Shown: positions 47,793 through 58,264, counted from the first letter of the stretch. The stretch is DNA of 64,000 nucleotides from Silanimonas sp. (GCF_027530345.1 NZ_JAPZQK010000008.1:124001-188000); one strand, 5' to 3'. The notes: a model not told the origin generated them from the letters alone. Made by a program: numbers and translations.

Positions 47793-48521
47793 ATGGGTCG
47801 ATTGATGGCCATCGAAGGCCGCAAGAACGCGCAAGCCGCCAAGCGCGGCGCGGTCTTCACCAAGCTGGTCCGCGAGATCTCCGTCGCGGCGCGGATGGGC
47901 GGCGGTGATCCCGCCGGCAACCCGCGCCTGCGCCTCGCGGTCGACCGCGCCCTCGCGCAGTCGATGCCGAAGGACAACATCGAGCGCGCGATCAAGAAGG
48001 CCACCGGCGAACTGGAAGGCGTCTCGTACGAGGAAGTGCGCTACGAGGGCTACGCGCCGGGCGGTATCGCCGTCATCGTCGAGTGCCTCACCGACAACCG
48101 CGTGCGCACCGTGGCGGATGTGCGCCACGCCTTCTCGAAGTACGGCGGCAACCTCGGCACCGAGGGTTCGGTCGCCTTCATGTTCAAGAAGATCGGCGTG
48201 CTGGCGTACGGCGCTGGCGCGGACGAAGAGAAGATCACCGAAGCCGCCATCGAGGCCGGTGCCGACGACATCAAGAGCTACGACGACGGCGCGGTGGAAG
48301 TGATCACCTCGCCCGAGGCCTTCGAGGCGGTGAAGAAGGCGATGGAGGCCGCCGGCCTCGCGCCGGCCGAAGCCAACGTGACGATGCGCGCCGACAACGA
48401 CGTGGCCGTCGACGGCGAAACGGCGCAGCAGGTGGTCAAGCTGCTCGACAAGCTCGAGGACCTCGACGACGTGCAGAACGTGCACCACAACGCCGACCTG
48501 CCGGACAGCGCGTACCAGTGA
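47793..48521 (+). CDS. yebC: YebC/PmpR-family protein (TACO1-like translation factor / regulator)
   Basis: A 242-residue protein starting [19 protein letters not shown], the standard YebC N-terminus. [27 protein letters not shown] and the C-terminal [19 protein letters not shown] are diagnostic. Members act as DNA-binding regulators or as ribosome-associated factors easing polyproline translation. GAGG lies upstream. Its stop overlaps the ruvC GTG start (GTGA). Confidence 0.95.
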   Translation: MGRLMAIEGRKNAQAAKRGAVFTKLVREISVAARMGGGDPAGNPRLRLAVDRALAQSMPKDNIERAIKKATGELEGVSYEEVRYEGYAPGGIAVIVECLTDNRVRTVADVRHAFSKYGGNLGTEGSVAFMFKKIGVLAYGAGADEEKITEAAIEAGADDIKSYDDGAVEVITSPEAFEAVKKAMEAAGLAPAEANVTMRADNDVAVDGETAQQVVKLLDKLEDLDDVQNVHHNADLPDSAYQ

Positions 48522-49045
48522 CGACCCGCCTGCTCGGCATCGATCCCGGGTCCCGGCGCACGGGCCTCGGGGTTATCGACGTCGACGCCTACGGCCACTA
48601 CACCTTCGTGCACTGCGAAGTGCTGAACCTGCTGATCGACACCGACAACTTCCCCGAGCGCCTCGGGCGTCTTGCCGAAGGCATCGACGCGATCATCGAC
48701 CAGTGGCAGCCGCAGCAGGTCGCCATCGAAACCGTGTTCATGGACAAGAGCGCCACCTCGGCGCTGAAACTGGGCCATGCCCGCGGTGCGGCCATCGCCA
48801 CCGTTGTGCGCCGCGGCCTGCCGCTGGCCGAGTACGCGCCGCGCGTCATCAAGCAGTCGCTGGTGGGCAAGGGCGCGGCCGACAAGGACCAAGTGCAGCA
48901 CATGGTCAAGATCCTGCTGAACCTGCAGGGCGAGCGCCTGTTCGCCGATGCGGCCGACGCGCTGGCCGTCGCGCTCACCCACGCCCACATGTCCGCCACC
49001 GCCATGCGCGCCGGGGTGGGCGTGGCCGCGCTGCGGCGGCGCTGA
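48518..49045 (+). CDS. ruvC: Holliday junction endonuclease RuvC
   Basis: Resolves Holliday junctions together with RuvAB. It has 175 residues from a GTG start that overlaps the yebC stop (GTGA). In this frame the protein begins [15 protein letters not shown] right at the conserved first strand. Active-site acids are visible in GIDPG, IETVF and the C-terminal [14 protein letters not shown]. An ATG start would cut into the fold, so the GTG is well supported. Confidence 0.94.
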   Translation: MTTRLLGIDPGSRRTGLGVIDVDAYGHYTFVHCEVLNLLIDTDNFPERLGRLAEGIDAIIDQWQPQQVAIETVFMDKSATSALKLGHARGAAIATVVRRGLPLAEYAPRVIKQSLVGKGAADKDQVQHMVKILLNLQGERLFADAADALAVALTHAHMSATAMRAGVGVAALRRR

Positions 49046-49086
49046 CTCGGGCAGACTGCCTCCCACTCTCCACGAGCGATCCACGA

Positions 49087-49683
49087 ATGATCGGACGCCT
49101 CCGCGGCACCCTCATCCAGAAAGCCCCGCCCTCGCTGATGGTCGAAGTGGGCGGCGTCGGCTATGAGCTCGACGCGCCGATGTCGACCTTCTACGACCTG
49201 CCCGAGATCGGCCGCGAGGTCACGCTGTTCACGCACTACGCGGTGAAGGAGGACAGCGTCGCGCTGTACGGTTTCCTCACCGAGCGCGAGCGCCGGCTGT
49301 TCCGCGACGTGCAGAAGGTGACGGGCATCGGCGCGAAGATCGCGCTGGCCATCCTCTCCGGCGTCAGCGTCGACGATTTCGCCCGCCTCGTCTCGACCAG
49401 CGACGTCACCGCGCTCACCCGCATCCCGGGTATCGGCAAGAAGACCGCCGAACGCATCGTCGTCGAGCTGCGCGATCGCGCGGCGGAACTGGGTGGCGTC
49501 GGTGGTCCGGTGGCCAAGGGCCAGCCCATCCCGGCCGACCCGCAGTCCGAAGCCGTCATCGCGCTGCAGCAACTGGGCTACAAGCCGGCCGAGGCGGCGA
49601 AGATGGCCAAGGACGCCTTCGAGGCGGGGGACACGGCCGAGGCCGTGATCCGCAAGGCGCTCAAGGCCTCGCTGCGGACCTGA
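49087..49683 (+). CDS. ruvA: Holliday junction branch-migration protein RuvA
   Basis: Tetrameric junction-binding partner of RuvB. The 198-residue protein begins [21 protein letters not shown]. Two helix-hairpin-helix motifs appear as [13 protein letters not shown] and [13 protein letters not shown]. The C-terminal RuvB-binding UBA-like domain is [20 protein letters not shown]. It follows ruvC by 41 bp but is separated from ruvB by kup and a binding-protein gene. Confidence 0.96.
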   Translation: MIGRLRGTLIQKAPPSLMVEVGGVGYELDAPMSTFYDLPEIGREVTLFTHYAVKEDSVALYGFLTERERRLFRDVQKVTGIGAKIALAILSGVSVDDFARLVSTSDVTALTRIPGIGKKTAERIVVELRDRAAELGGVGGPVAKGQPIPADPQSEAVIALQQLGYKPAEAAKMAKDAFEAGDTAEAVIRKALKASLRT

Positions 49684-49698
49684 TTTCACGCGGAGTAC

Positions 49699-49718
49699 AC
49701 GCCCGCCGAAACGGGCGT
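49699..49718. other. Hairpin between ruvA and kup
   Basis: A 7-bp stem ACGCCCG/CGGGCGT (49699-49705 with 49712-49718) with a six-base loop lies just after ruvA and touches the -10-like TAGACT of kup. It has no T-tract; it could be a weak terminator. Confidence 0.4.
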
Positions 49719-49729
49719 AGACTCCGCGC
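49718..49729 (+). promoter_or_regulatory. Recurrent promoter-like 12-mer, kup copy
   Basis: TAGACTCCGCGC lies 21 bp before the kup ATG and is identical to the yheS copy. Here a short leader of about 20 bases is expected. Confidence 0.5.
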
Positions 49730-49750
49730 GCCGCCGCTTCCGCCCCGCCC

Positions 49751-51703
49751 ATGTCCGACCCCAACGCCGCCCCCGTTTCCTCCGCGCCCGCCGAAGCCGC
49801 CTGCGAGGTCGGGACGGGACAACCGGCGGGCCACGTGCACGCCAGGGCCGGCACCACGGCCCTCGTGGTCGGCGCCATCGGCGTCGTGTTCGGCGACATC
49901 GGCACCAGCCCGCTCTACACGTTGAAGGAAGCCTTCGGCCACGCCTACGGGCTGACGCCCACGCCCGACAACGTGCTCGGCGTGCTGTCGCTGATCTTCT
50001 GGGCCCTCATCGGCGTCGTCAGCGTCAAGTACGTGATGGTGATGATGCGCGCGGACAACCGCGGCGAAGGCGGCGTGCTGGCACTCGCCGCGCTCGTGCA
50101 ACGCCATCTGCCGATCGCCGCGCCGCTCAGTTACCTCGTCGGGGTGCTCGGCATCTTCGCCACCGCGCTGTTCTTCGGCGACGGCGTCATCACCCCGGCC
50201 ATCTCCGTGCTCGGCGCGGTCGAGGGCCTCGAAGTCGCGGCGCCGGCGCTGCACCCGTATGTCGTGCCGGTGGCCATCGCCGTGCTGCTGGTGCTCTTCG
50301 CCTTCCAGTTCCTGGGCACCGAGAAGGTCGGCAAGGTCTTCGGCCCGATCACCTGCCTGTGGTTCGCGGCGATCGGCGTGGCCGGCGTGGGCGGGATCGT
50401 GGAGAACCCGGAGGTGCTGAAGGCCTTCAATCCGGCGTGGGCCGTGGCGTTCTTCGCCCACCACGGCGTGGTCGCGTGGGTGGCGCTGGGCGCCGTGGTC
50501 CTGGCGGTGACCGGCGGCGAGGCGCTGTATGCCGACATGGGCCACTTCGGCCGCCGCGCCATCCAGCTCGGCTGGTTCGGCTTTGTGATGCCCTGCCTGT
50601 TGCTCAACTACCTCGGCCAGGGCGCGCTGCTGCTCGCCGACCCGGCAGCGGTCAAGAACCCCTTCTACCTGCTGCTGCCCTCGTGGGCGCTGGTGCCGAT
50701 GATCGTGCTGGCCACCTTGGCCGCGGTGATCGCCTCGCAGGCGCTGATCTCGGGCACGTACTCGGTCGTGCGGCAAGCGATCCAGCTCGGCTACCTGCCG
50801 CGCATGAAGATCGTTCACACCTCGGACGACACCGAAGGCCAGATCTACATGCCCAGCATCAACCGCTGGCTGCTGGTGGCGGTGATGCTGACGGTGATCG
50901 GCTTCGGCAGCTCCAGCGCGCTGGCCGTGGCCTACGGCGTGTCGGTGACGGGCACGATGATCATCAGCGGCATCCTGCTGCTGATCCTCGCGAGGGTGTG
51001 CTGGCGCACGCCGCGCTGGGTGCTGTGGACGGCCGGCCTCGCCATGCTGGTCGTCGACGTCGCCCTGTTCAGTGCGAACCTGGTGAAGTTCTTCGAGGGC
51101 GCTTGGTTCCCGCTGGCCTTGGGCCTCGGCGCCTTCGTGCTCATGCGCACCTGGCACCGCGGCCGCGTGCTGGTGCGCGAGCAGGTCAACCGCGACAGCC
51201 TGCGCATCGAGCACCTCGTGAAGAGCCTGATGGCCTCGCCGCCGGCGCGGGTGCCCGGCACCGCGGTGTTCCTCACGCCCAGCAATGCGTTCACGCCGCC
51301 GGCCCTGCTGCACAACCTCAAGCACAACAAGGTGCTGCACGCCTGCAACGTGCTGCTCAGCGTGCAGGTGCTGACGGTGCCGCGCGCCGAGGCGAACGAC
51401 CGCGTGACGCTCGAACCCATCGGTCACGGCTTCTGGCGCATGACGCTGCGCTTCGGCTTCGTCGAGGACCCTCACGTGCCGAAGGCGCTGAAGGCCCTGA
51501 AGCTCGTCGAACCCGACTTCAACCCGATGGCCACCACCTTCTTCGCCAGCCGCGAAGCGCTGGTCGCGTCCAAGGGCGACGGCATGGCGCTGTGGCGCGA
51601 CAAGCTGTTCCTGCTGCTGTCGCGCAATGCCACGCCGGCCACCGAATTCTTCTCGATCCCCGGCAACCAGCTCGTCGAGCTGGGGATGCAGGTCAGGATC
51701 TGA
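49751..51703 (+). CDS. kup: Low-affinity potassium uptake protein Kup
   Basis: Proton-coupled K+ importer of the KUP/HAK/KT family, 650 residues. After a short variable N-terminus come [19 protein letters not shown] and [20 protein letters not shown], both KUP hallmarks. About twelve transmembrane segments precede a cytoplasmic C-terminal domain with the conserved [10 protein letters not shown]-like [13 protein letters not shown] and [15 protein letters not shown]. It sits between ruvA and ruvB. A hairpin separates it from the convergent next gene. Confidence 0.95.
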   Translation: MSDPNAAPVSSAPAEAACEVGTGQPAGHVHARAGTTALVVGAIGVVFGDIGTSPLYTLKEAFGHAYGLTPTPDNVLGVLSLIFWALIGVVSVKYVMVMMRADNRGEGGVLALAALVQRHLPIAAPLSYLVGVLGIFATALFFGDGVITPAISVLGAVEGLEVAAPALHPYVVPVAIAVLLVLFAFQFLGTEKVGKVFGPITCLWFAAIGVAGVGGIVENPEVLKAFNPAWAVAFFAHHGVVAWVALGAVVLAVTGGEALYADMGHFGRRAIQLGWFGFVMPCLLLNYLGQGALLLADPAAVKNPFYLLLPSWALVPMIVLATLAAVIASQALISGTYSVVRQAIQLGYLPRMKIVHTSDDTEGQIYMPSINRWLLVAVMLTVIGFGSSSALAVAYGVSVTGTMIISGILLLILARVCWRTPRWVLWTAGLAMLVVDVALFSANLVKFFEGAWFPLALGLGAFVLMRTWHRGRVLVREQVNRDSLRIEHLVKSLMASPPARVPGTAVFLTPSNAFTPPALLHNLKHNKVLHACNVLLSVQVLTVPRAEANDRVTLEPIGHGFWRMTLRFGFVEDPHVPKALKALKLVEPDFNPMATTFFASREALVASKGDGMALWRDKLFLLLSRNATPATEFFSIPGNQLVELGMQVRI

Positions 51704-51720
51704 GCCGAACCTAGTTCGGC
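51704..51720. terminator. Short hairpin between convergent kup and the binding-protein gene
   Basis: A stem GCCGAAC/GTTCGGC (51704-51710 with 51714-51720) has a CTA loop that is the stop codon of the minus-strand gene. No T-tract is present, so termination efficiency is doubtful. Confidence 0.4.
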
Positions 51721-52547
51721 GGGAGCGGGTTCCGCCCCGCGATGGGTCGGCAGTCTGGCGTGAGCATCGGCTCGCGCGCCACGTCGGGGCTCAGGAAGCG
51801 TTGCCGCAGCTGTCGGTCGCGCAAGGCCCAGTCGAAGCCCGCCAACGCCCGGCGCAGGGCGTTGCCGTGCATCTGCTCGGCGTCAGGCGTGAGGCGGTAG
51901 TAGAGCTCGTAGCTGCCGAGGCGCCGCGTGCGGGACCGCAGGGTGACTGCCCCCCAGCCGCGGCGCATCAGGGCCACGTAGACCACTTCGCGGCCGCCGA
52001 CCAGCACATCGAGGCGCCCCGCGGCGAAGTCGTCGGCCAAGGCCCCGTCCACGGTGCCTGCCACGATCTGGGACTCAGCGAAGCCGAGCGATTCGGCCAA
52101 GCGCACCGTGCGCGCGCCCACCTTCAGTGTCGAGGGTGGGGCCGTCGAGGCGGTCGCCCAAGGGCCCTGGTACACGGCGATCCGGTCGATCGTATGGCCG
52201 AACGGCAGTTGCACCGTGTCCTCGAGCCCGGTGCTCAGCTTCGGATCGCCGAGGAAGAGGTCGATGCCGCCGGCTTTGCGCGCTTCGAGGCCGGCATCGA
52301 GCGGGAGCGGAACGGCAACGAAGCGCCGTCCGGCGCGCTCCGCCAATCGGCGCAGGTTTTCGACCGCGATGCCGGTGAGGTGGCAGTCCGCGTCGTGGAA
52401 GGCCCAAGGCGGGAGATGGGGGACGCCCACGCGCAGCTCGACGGCGGGCGTCGAGGCTTCCGCGGCGTCGGCGTCGGTGCCGGGCCAAGCGGCGAGAGTG
52501 GTGATCGCAAGGACCATTCCCCACCTCAGGACGCTGTGACGGACCAT
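51711..52547 (-). CDS. Periplasmic solute-binding-protein-like (SBP_bac_3) protein
   Basis: A 278-residue protein with a signal peptide ([22 protein letters not shown]) and the two-lobed family-3 binding fold. The first strand is [16 protein letters not shown], with [14 protein letters not shown] and [15 protein letters not shown] after it. No ABC permease or ATPase lies nearby, so it may act as an orphan sensor or binding protein. The ATG has GGGAGG six bases upstream. The ligand is unknown. Confidence 0.85.
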   Translation of the reverse strand: MVRHSVLRWGMVLAITTLAAWPGTDADAAEASTPAVELRVGVPHLPPWAFHDADCHLTGIAVENLRRLAERAGRRFVAVPLPLDAGLEARKAGGIDLFLGDPKLSTGLEDTVQLPFGHTIDRIAVYQGPWATASTAPPSTLKVGARTVRLAESLGFAESQIVAGTVDGALADDFAAGRLDVLVGGREVVYVALMRRGWGAVTLRSRTRRLGSYELYYRLTPDAEQMHGNALRRALAGFDWALRDRQLRQRFLSPDVAREPMLTPDCRPIAGRNPLPPN

Positions 52548-52612
52548 GCCTGCCTCCCTGCGTTGGGGGCGCCGAGCCCGGGCGGTCTCACGCGCCGTGC
52601 GAATATACGCCC

Positions 52613-53650
52613 ATGAGTACCCGCACCGTCTCGCCCGGCGCCACCGCCGAGGACGAAGCCCTCGAAGCCAGCATCCGCCCGAAGTCGCTCGCCGAGTACC
52701 TCGGCCAGGAAGCCGTACGCGAGCAGATGCAGATCTACATCCAGGCCGCCAAGCAGCGCGGCGAGGCTCTGGACCACGTGCTGATCTTCGGGCCGCCGGG
52801 CCTTGGCAAGACCACGCTCTCGCACGTCATCGCCAACGAGCTCGGCGTGAACCTCCGCCAGACCTCGGGCCCGGTGATCGAGAAGGCCGGCGACCTCGCG
52901 GCCCTGCTCACCAACCTGCAGCCGCACGACGTGCTGTTCGTCGACGAGATCCACCGCCTCTCACCGATGGTCGAAGAGGTGCTGTATCCCGCGATGGAGG
53001 ACTACCAGATCGACATCATGATCGGCGAAGGCCCCGCGGCCCGCTCGATCAAGCTCGACCTGCCGCCCTTCACTCTCATCGGTGCGACCACCCGCGCTGG
53101 CCTGCTCACCGCGCCGCTGCGCGACCGCTTCGGCATCGTGCAGCGCCTCGAGTTCTACACCGCCGAAGAACTCACCCGCATCGTGCGGCGCTCGTCGCAG
53201 ATCCTCGGTATCGCGTGTGATGCGGAGGGCGCGGCGGAAATCGCCAAGCGCTCGCGCGGCACGCCGCGGATCGCCAACCGCCTGCTGCGCCGCGTGCGCG
53301 ACTACGCGCAGGTGAAGGGCGAGGGCGTGATCACCAAGCCCATCGCCGATGCGGCGATGAAGATGCTGAAGGTCGACCCGGAAGGCTTCGACGACCTCGA
53401 CCGCCGCCTGCTGCAGACGATCGCCGAGAGCTTCGCCGGCGGTCCGGTGGGCGTCGAATCGCTGGCCGCCGCGCTGTCGGAGGAGCGCGGCACCCTCGAG
53501 GACGTCGTCGAGCCCTTCCTGATCCAGCAGGGCTTCCTGGTCCGCACGGCCCGCGGTCGCATGCTCGCCCCGAAGGCCTGGACCTGGCTGGGCCTGAAGC
53601 CGCCGCGCGGCGCCGCCACGCCCGATCTGTTCGACGCCGATGCCGGCTGA
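52613..53650 (+). CDS. ruvB: Holliday junction helicase RuvB
   Basis: AAA+ motor that drives branch migration with RuvA, 345 residues. It has [18 protein letters not shown], Walker [10 protein letters not shown], Walker [10 protein letters not shown], the sensor region [18 protein letters not shown], and the C-terminal winged helix ([18 protein letters not shown]). The region before the ATG has AATATA at 52602-52607 and no Shine-Dalgarno. Its last 11 bases overlap ybgC. Confidence 0.97.
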   Translation: MSTRTVSPGATAEDEALEASIRPKSLAEYLGQEAVREQMQIYIQAAKQRGEALDHVLIFGPPGLGKTTLSHVIANELGVNLRQTSGPVIEKAGDLAALLTNLQPHDVLFVDEIHRLSPMVEEVLYPAMEDYQIDIMIGEGPAARSIKLDLPPFTLIGATTRAGLLTAPLRDRFGIVQRLEFYTAEELTRIVRRSSQILGIACDAEGAAEIAKRSRGTPRIANRLLRRVRDYAQVKGEGVITKPIADAAMKMLKVDPEGFDDLDRRLLQTIAESFAGGPVGVESLAAALSEERGTLEDVVEPFLIQQGFLVRTARGRMLAPKAWTWLGLKPPRGAATPDLFDADAG

Positions 53651-54068
53651 TCGGTCCGCGTTCAGCCTGACCTTAAGGGTCTATTGGGAAGATACCGACG
53701 CCGGTGGGGTCGTCTACCACGCCAGCTACGTCCGGTTCCTCGAGCGGGCGCGCACCGAATGGTTGCGCGCCGTCGGGTACGACCAGACCACGCTGCGTGG
53801 CGAGAACGGCCTGCTGCTGGTGGTGCGCGCGATGCGGCTCGATTTCCTCGGCCCGGCGCGGCTCGATGACCTGCTCACCGTGACCGTAACCCCGGTCGAG
53901 GCGAAAGGGGCGAGCCTGCGCTGCCGGCAGTCGGTGCTGCTTGGCGAGCGCCCTTTGCTCACCGCCGAGGTCGAAGTCGCCTGCCTGCGTGCCGCCGATT
54001 TCCGCCCCATCCGAATCCCCGCCGGCCTGCTGGCCGACCTGATGCCGAACCCTGGTGCCCCATGCTGA
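53640..54068 (+). CDS. ybgC: Tol-Pal-associated acyl-CoA thioesterase YbgC
   Basis: Hot-dog-fold thioesterase of 142 residues, first gene of the Tol-Pal cluster. The motif [25 protein letters not shown] contains the catalytic Asp and the 4-hydroxybenzoyl-CoA-thioesterase signature. Its start overlaps ruvB by 11 bp and its end overlaps tolQ by 7 bp, so it is tightly coupled on both sides. Confidence 0.94.
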   Translation: MPADRSAFSLTLRVYWEDTDAGGVVYHASYVRFLERARTEWLRAVGYDQTTLRGENGLLLVVRAMRLDFLGPARLDDLLTVTVTPVEAKGASLRCRQSVLLGERPLLTAEVEVACLRAADFRPIRIPAGLLADLMPNPGAPC

Positions 54069-54841
54069 CGACCGTTTTCCTCGCTGCTGCCACCGCTGCC
54101 ACGCCGCTTGCTCCGGAGGCCGCCGCGGCCGCCGCGGAGGTCGCGACCGAAGCCGCTGTGTCGGGGGGCATCAACTACTTCACGCTGATCCTCAAGGCGA
54201 GCGTGCCAGTGCAGCTCGTGCTGCTGCTGCTCGTCGCCGCCTCGGTGCTGAGTTGGGTGATCATTTTCCGCAAGCAGCGCGTCTACAAGCGCGCCGACGC
54301 CGAAGCCAACGAGTTCGAGAACCGCTTCTGGTCGGGCGCCGACCTCAACCAGCTGTACCGCGCGGCCACCGATCGCAACCGCGTGGTCGAGGGGCTGGAA
54401 GCCATCTTCGAGGCGGGCTTCCGCGAATTCACCCGCCTGCGCCAGAAGAAGGGCATGGACGCGCGCGCCCAGCTTGAGGGCGCCCAGCGCGCCATGCGCG
54501 CCACGCTGGCCCGCGAGACCGGCGAGCTCGAGCGCAACCTCGAGCTGCTGGCGAACATCGGCTCCACCTCGCCGTACGTCGGCCTCGTCGGCACCGTGTG
54601 GGGAATCATGATCGCCTTCCACGAGCTGGGTAACGTCAAGCAGGCGACGATGGCGCAGGTCGCGCCGCACATCTCCGAAGCCCTGATCGCCACCGCGATC
54701 GGCCTGTTCGCCGCCATCCCGGCCGTGTGGGCCTACAACCGCTACGCCTCGCGCGTCGAGCGCCTGACCGTGCGCTACGAGGCCTTCGCCGAAGACTTCA
54801 GCTCGATCCTCGCCCGCCAGGGCGGCAGCGACGAGCCCTGA
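54062..54841 (+). CDS. tolQ: Tol-Pal system proton-channel subunit TolQ
   Basis: Inner-membrane MotA/TolQ/ExbB-family protein of 259 residues. Three transmembrane segments are visible: VPVQLVLLLLVAASVLSWVI, the ANIGSTSPYVGLVGTVWGIM segment, and ALIATAIGLFAAIPAVWAY. With TolR it uses the proton-motive force to energise TolA during outer-membrane constriction. It overlaps ybgC by 7 bp. Confidence 0.96.
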   Translation: MLTTVFLAAATAATPLAPEAAAAAAEVATEAAVSGGINYFTLILKASVPVQLVLLLLVAASVLSWVIIFRKQRVYKRADAEANEFENRFWSGADLNQLYRAATDRNRVVEGLEAIFEAGFREFTRLRQKKGMDARAQLEGAQRAMRATLARETGELERNLELLANIGSTSPYVGLVGTVWGIMIAFHELGNVKQATMAQVAPHISEALIATAIGLFAAIPAVWAYNRYASRVERLTVRYEAFAEDFSSILARQGGSDEP

Positions 54842-54874
54842 CCCCAAGCCCCCGCCTCATCCGTTGGAGGGCCC

Positions 54875-55312
54875 ATGGCCGCGTTCAGCAACCGCCACAA
54901 GAAGCGCAAGCTCAAGGCAGAGATCAACGTCGTTCCGTACATCGACGTGATGCTCGTGCTGCTCGTCATCTTCATGATCACCGCCTCGGTGATGAACCTC
55001 GGCGTCGAGGTCAACCTGCCGCAGTCGAATGCCCGGCCGGTCGAACAGGCGCAGGACCCGGTGGTCGTCTCGATCGCCCGCGACGGCAGCTATTCGCTGA
55101 AGCTCGGCGATGGCGCCGACACGCCGATGTCGCGCGAGGAACTGGGCAATCGCATCCGCGCCTTCGTGGCACAGAACCCGCAGACGCCGGTCTTCGTCGC
55201 CGCGCACCGTGAGCTCCAGTACCAGACGGTGATGGAGGCCATGGAGCTGCTGCAGGGCGCCGGCGTCTCCAAGGCCGCCCTGATGAGCGAGCCGCGGGCC
55301 ACGGAGCGCTGA
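54875..55312 (+). CDS. tolR: Tol-Pal system subunit TolR
   Basis: A 145-residue ExbD/TolR-family protein. The single membrane helix near the N-terminus contains the conserved Asp (VVPYIDVMLVLLVIFM), and a periplasmic domain follows. GGAGG precedes the ATG. Its stop overlaps the tolA ATG by one base (TGATG). Confidence 0.96.
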   Translation: MAAFSNRHKKRKLKAEINVVPYIDVMLVLLVIFMITASVMNLGVEVNLPQSNARPVEQAQDPVVVSIARDGSYSLKLGDGADTPMSREELGNRIRAFVAQNPQTPVFVAAHRELQYQTVMEAMELLQGAGVSKAALMSEPRATER

Positions 55313-56265
55313 TGCGCGAGCGTCCCGAAGACACGGGCATTGCGGTCGGCCTGGCGGTCGGCCTGCACCTGCTCGTCGTCGTCCTGATGTTCGTCGCCTG
55401 GCTGTGGACCCCGGCACCCGAGGTGCTGTCCGTCGCCGGCCCGCCGATCGAAGTCGAACTGGTGCAGGCCGCGCCCGTGCGCGACCGCGAGCGCCCGAGC
55501 GCCGCCACGCCGCCGCCGGCCGCCCCGGAGCCGGTCGAAGAAGAGGCCGCCCCGCCGCCTCAGCCGGAGCCCGAGCCCACCCCACAGGATGCGGTGGTCG
55601 AACCGCAGCCCACGCCGCAGACCCCGCAGGCCGTTCCCGACACCCGCGATCAGGATCGCGCGTCCCGCGACGCCGTGTCGCCCGAGCCGCCGGCCCCGCG
55701 CGAGCAGGAAGAGCGTCGTCGCGAAGAGCAGGTCGACCTGACCGAGCGCCCGCCGCAGACCACGCCCGAGGAGCGGCAGCGCCTGTCCGCGCAGCAGCTC
55801 GAGCGCCTGAAGCGCTTGGCCGCCCTGCAACAGCAGAGTGCCGAAGCGCGCAACCAGACCCGCATGGAAGAGCAGCGCGACCGGCAGCGGCAGGACCTCG
55901 CCGCCCGCCAGCCCTCGCCGCAGCCCGCTGCCTCGCCGAGCGAGGCCACGCCGACGCCGATGGCCGGCAACAACGGCGTGGACACCAGCCTCCAGGCGGC
56001 TTACCAGCTCGCCATCCAGAATGCCGTCGAGCGCAATTGGCGGCGGCCGGAGACGATCCCGGTAGGGCAGCGCTGCCGCATCGTCATCGTCCAGATCCCC
56101 GGCGGCGAGGTGATCAGCGCCGACGTCGATCCGACCTGCCCCTACGACGCGCTGGGCCGCGATTCGCTGGAGCGCGCCGTGTTCGCCGCATCGCCGCTGC
56201 CCTACGCCGGTTTCGAAGAGGTTTTTGTTCGTCGCCTCGGCCTGAACTTCCAGCCGGCGGACTGA
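55312..56265 (+). CDS. tolA: Tol-Pal system bridging protein TolA
   Basis: A 317-residue trans-periplasmic protein. A single N-terminal membrane helix (GLAVGLHLLVVVLMFVAWLW) is followed by a long Pro/Glu/Gln/Arg-rich segment, partly coiled coil (about 60-215). The C-terminal globular TolA/TonB-like domain is YQLAIQNAVERNWRRPETIP onward. It links the TolQR motor to Pal and TolB. The Pro-rich linker replaces the Ala/Lys helix of E. coli TolA. Confidence 0.93.
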   Translation: MRERPEDTGIAVGLAVGLHLLVVVLMFVAWLWTPAPEVLSVAGPPIEVELVQAAPVRDRERPSAATPPPAAPEPVEEEAAPPPQPEPEPTPQDAVVEPQPTPQTPQAVPDTRDQDRASRDAVSPEPPAPREQEERRREEQVDLTERPPQTTPEERQRLSAQQLERLKRLAALQQQSAEARNQTRMEEQRDRQRQDLAARQPSPQPAASPSEATPTPMAGNNGVDTSLQAAYQLAIQNAVERNWRRPETIPVGQRCRIVIVQIPGGEVISADVDPTCPYDALGRDSLERAVFAASPLPYAGFEEVFVRRLGLNFQPAD

Positions 56266-56314
56266 GGCTGCACCGGCGTTCAGCAACCAGCGGCTATCTC
56301 TTTCTCCGACCCCG

Positions 56315-56326
56315 TACACTCCGCGC
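56315..56326 (+). promoter_or_regulatory. Recurrent promoter-like 12-mer, tolB copy
   Basis: TACACTCCGCGC lies 31 bp before the tolB ATG, in the 92-bp tolA-tolB gap. It suggests an internal promoter for tolB-pal-cpoB. Confidence 0.5.
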
Positions 56327-56357
56327 GCGCCGCCCGACGGCTTTTGGAACCCCAGCC

Positions 56358-57674
56358 ATGACGCGAACCCTTGCATCCCTCGTCCTGCTCGCCTTCGCCC
56401 TGCTGACGCTGCCCTTCGCGTCGCGCGCGCAGACGCTGGAAATCGACATCGTTGGCGGCAACGCCGCGGCCCTGCCGATCACCGTCGTGCCGATGCCCTA
56501 CCTGGGCACGAACGTCGCCCCGGACACCGACGTCGCCGCGGTCATCGCCGCTGACCTGAACCGCTCGGGCCAGTTCCGCACCCTGCCGGACGCCAACATC
56601 ATCGAGAAGCCGATCCGCGGCAGCGAGATCCAGTTCCCGACCTGGCGCGTGCTGAAGCAGGACTTCATCGTCGTCGGTCGCGTGCTGGACGCCCCGGACG
56701 GCGGTTACCGCGTCGAGTACGAGCTGTACGACGTGGCCAAGCAGGAGCGTCTGCTGGGCCTGGCCATGACCGGCCGGGTGCGCGGCATGCGCGACATCGC
56801 CCACCAGATCGCCGACCAGGTCTACGAGAAGATCCTGGGCGTCCGCGGCGCCTTCTGGACCCGCATCGCCTACGTGACCGCCTCGGGCCGCCACCCGAAC
56901 CAGCAGTACGCCCTGATGGTCGCCGATGCCGACGGCTTCAACCCGCAGACGGTGGTCCGCTCGCGCGAACCGCTGATGTCGCCGGCCTGGGCCCCGGACG
57001 GCCGCCGCCTCGCCTACGTGAGCTTCGAGCGCGGCAACTCGACCATCTATATCCAGGAGCTGACCACCGGCGCCCGCGAGGTGGTGGCGAGCTTCCGGGG
57101 CATCAACGGTGCTCCCAGCTTCAGCCCGGACGGCACCAAGCTGGCCCTGACCCTGTCGCGGACCGGCAACCCCGAGATCTACGTGATGGACCTGGGCTCG
57201 AAGGCCCTGACCCAGATCACCCGCCATTTCTCCATCGACACCGAGGCGGTCTGGACCCCGGACGGCCAGAGCCTGGTCTTCACGTCCGACCGCGCCGGCC
57301 GGCCCCAGCTCTACCAGGTGCCCGTCACCGGGGGGGAGCCGACCCGCCTGACCTTCGAAGGGGACTACAACGCCAAGGCGTCCGTGGCCTTCGATGGTAA
57401 AAAATTCGCTATGGCGCAGGGAAACAGGAACGTTTATCGTATTGCGGTACTGGACCGCAGCCTCGCCCAGCCCCGTTGGCAGACCTTGTCGCCGGGCAAC
57501 CTGGACGAGTCTCCCAGCTTCGCGCCCAACGCCAGCATGCTTCTGTACGCCACGAAAGAGGGCGGCCGGGGCGTGCTGTATGCGGTGTCGGCCGATGCGC
57601 GTGTCCGGCAGCGTTTGGTTTTGACCGACGGTGACGTCCGGGAGCCCGCCTGGTCGCCGTACCGGCAACGATAA
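56358..57674 (+). CDS. tolB: Tol-Pal system beta-propeller protein TolB
   Basis: Periplasmic protein of 438 residues from the ATG at 56358. It has a signal peptide (LASLVLLAFALLTLPFASRAQ), an N-terminal domain (VPMPYLGTNVAPDTDVAAVI) and a six-bladed propeller of repeats such as SPAWAPDGRRLAYVSFE, APSFSPDGTKLALTLS and EAVWTPDGQSLVFTSD. It binds Pal and TolA. The C-terminus has a locally lower GC stretch near 57400-57450. Confidence 0.95.
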   Translation: MTRTLASLVLLAFALLTLPFASRAQTLEIDIVGGNAAALPITVVPMPYLGTNVAPDTDVAAVIAADLNRSGQFRTLPDANIIEKPIRGSEIQFPTWRVLKQDFIVVGRVLDAPDGGYRVEYELYDVAKQERLLGLAMTGRVRGMRDIAHQIADQVYEKILGVRGAFWTRIAYVTASGRHPNQQYALMVADADGFNPQTVVRSREPLMSPAWAPDGRRLAYVSFERGNSTIYIQELTTGAREVVASFRGINGAPSFSPDGTKLALTLSRTGNPEIYVMDLGSKALTQITRHFSIDTEAVWTPDGQSLVFTSDRAGRPQLYQVPVTGGEPTRLTFEGDYNAKASVAFDGKKFAMAQGNRNVYRIAVLDRSLAQPRWQTLSPGNLDESPSFAPNASMLLYATKEGGRGVLYAVSADARVRQRLVLTDGDVREPAWSPYRQR

Positions 57675-57745
57675 ACAGGACGGGCCTGCCGCACCCCCGC
57701 TCACGCTCCACTTTTTTGCTACTCACTGCCAACGAGGTTCCACCC

Positions 57746-58252
57746 ATGAACAACACCACCCGCGTCCTGCTGGTCGCTGCCATCGCCGTCGGCCTCGCCG
57801 CCTGCACCAAGAAGACCGTTCCGGAAGCCCCGGCCGCCCAGCCGGCGCAGCCGGCCACGCAGGCCGCCGTCGACGACGGCAAGTACGGCCCGGAAGACCT
57901 GGACACCGACGCCTGCCTGAAGCAGCGCACCGTGTACTTCGATTTCGACCAGGACGCCGTCAAGGCCGAGTTCCAGGCGATCATGGCGTGCCACGCCAAG
58001 TACCTGCAGGACCGTCCGGAATCGCGCATCACGCTGGAAGGCAACGCTGACGAGCGCGGTTCGCGCGAGTACAACCTCGGCCTCGGCGAGCGCCGTGGCA
58101 ACGCCGTCTCGGGCGCCCTGCAGGCGGCCGGTGGTTCGGCTGGCCAGCTGACCGTCGTCTCGTACGGCGAAGAGCGTCCGGTCGACACCGCGTCGACGGA
58201 AGAGGCGTGGGCGAAGAACCGCCGCGTCGAGATCGTCTACACCGCCCGCTAA
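57746..58252 (+). CDS. pal: Peptidoglycan-associated lipoprotein Pal
   Basis: Outer-membrane lipoprotein of 168 residues. The lipobox is LAAC after MNNTTRVLLVAAIAVG. The OmpA-like domain has VYFDFDQDAVKAE and the peptidoglycan-binding GNADERGSREYNLGLGERR. I use the ATG at 57746 with GAGG upstream; an in-frame start 30 bp earlier would spoil the lipoprotein signal. T-rich bases (57711-57717) lie in the tolB-pal gap but follow no clear hairpin. Confidence 0.96.
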   Translation: MNNTTRVLLVAAIAVGLAACTKKTVPEAPAAQPAQPATQAAVDDGKYGPEDLDTDACLKQRTVYFDFDQDAVKAEFQAIMACHAKYLQDRPESRITLEGNADERGSREYNLGLGERRGNAVSGALQAAGGSAGQLTVVSYGEERPVDTASTEEAWAKNRRVEIVYTAR

Positions 58253-58264
58253 GCGGAGCCGGTC

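Noticed and set aside
57705-57717. T-rich run in the tolB-pal gap as a terminator
   Set aside because: No stable stem precedes it, and pal-cpoB are expected to be expressed with tolB.
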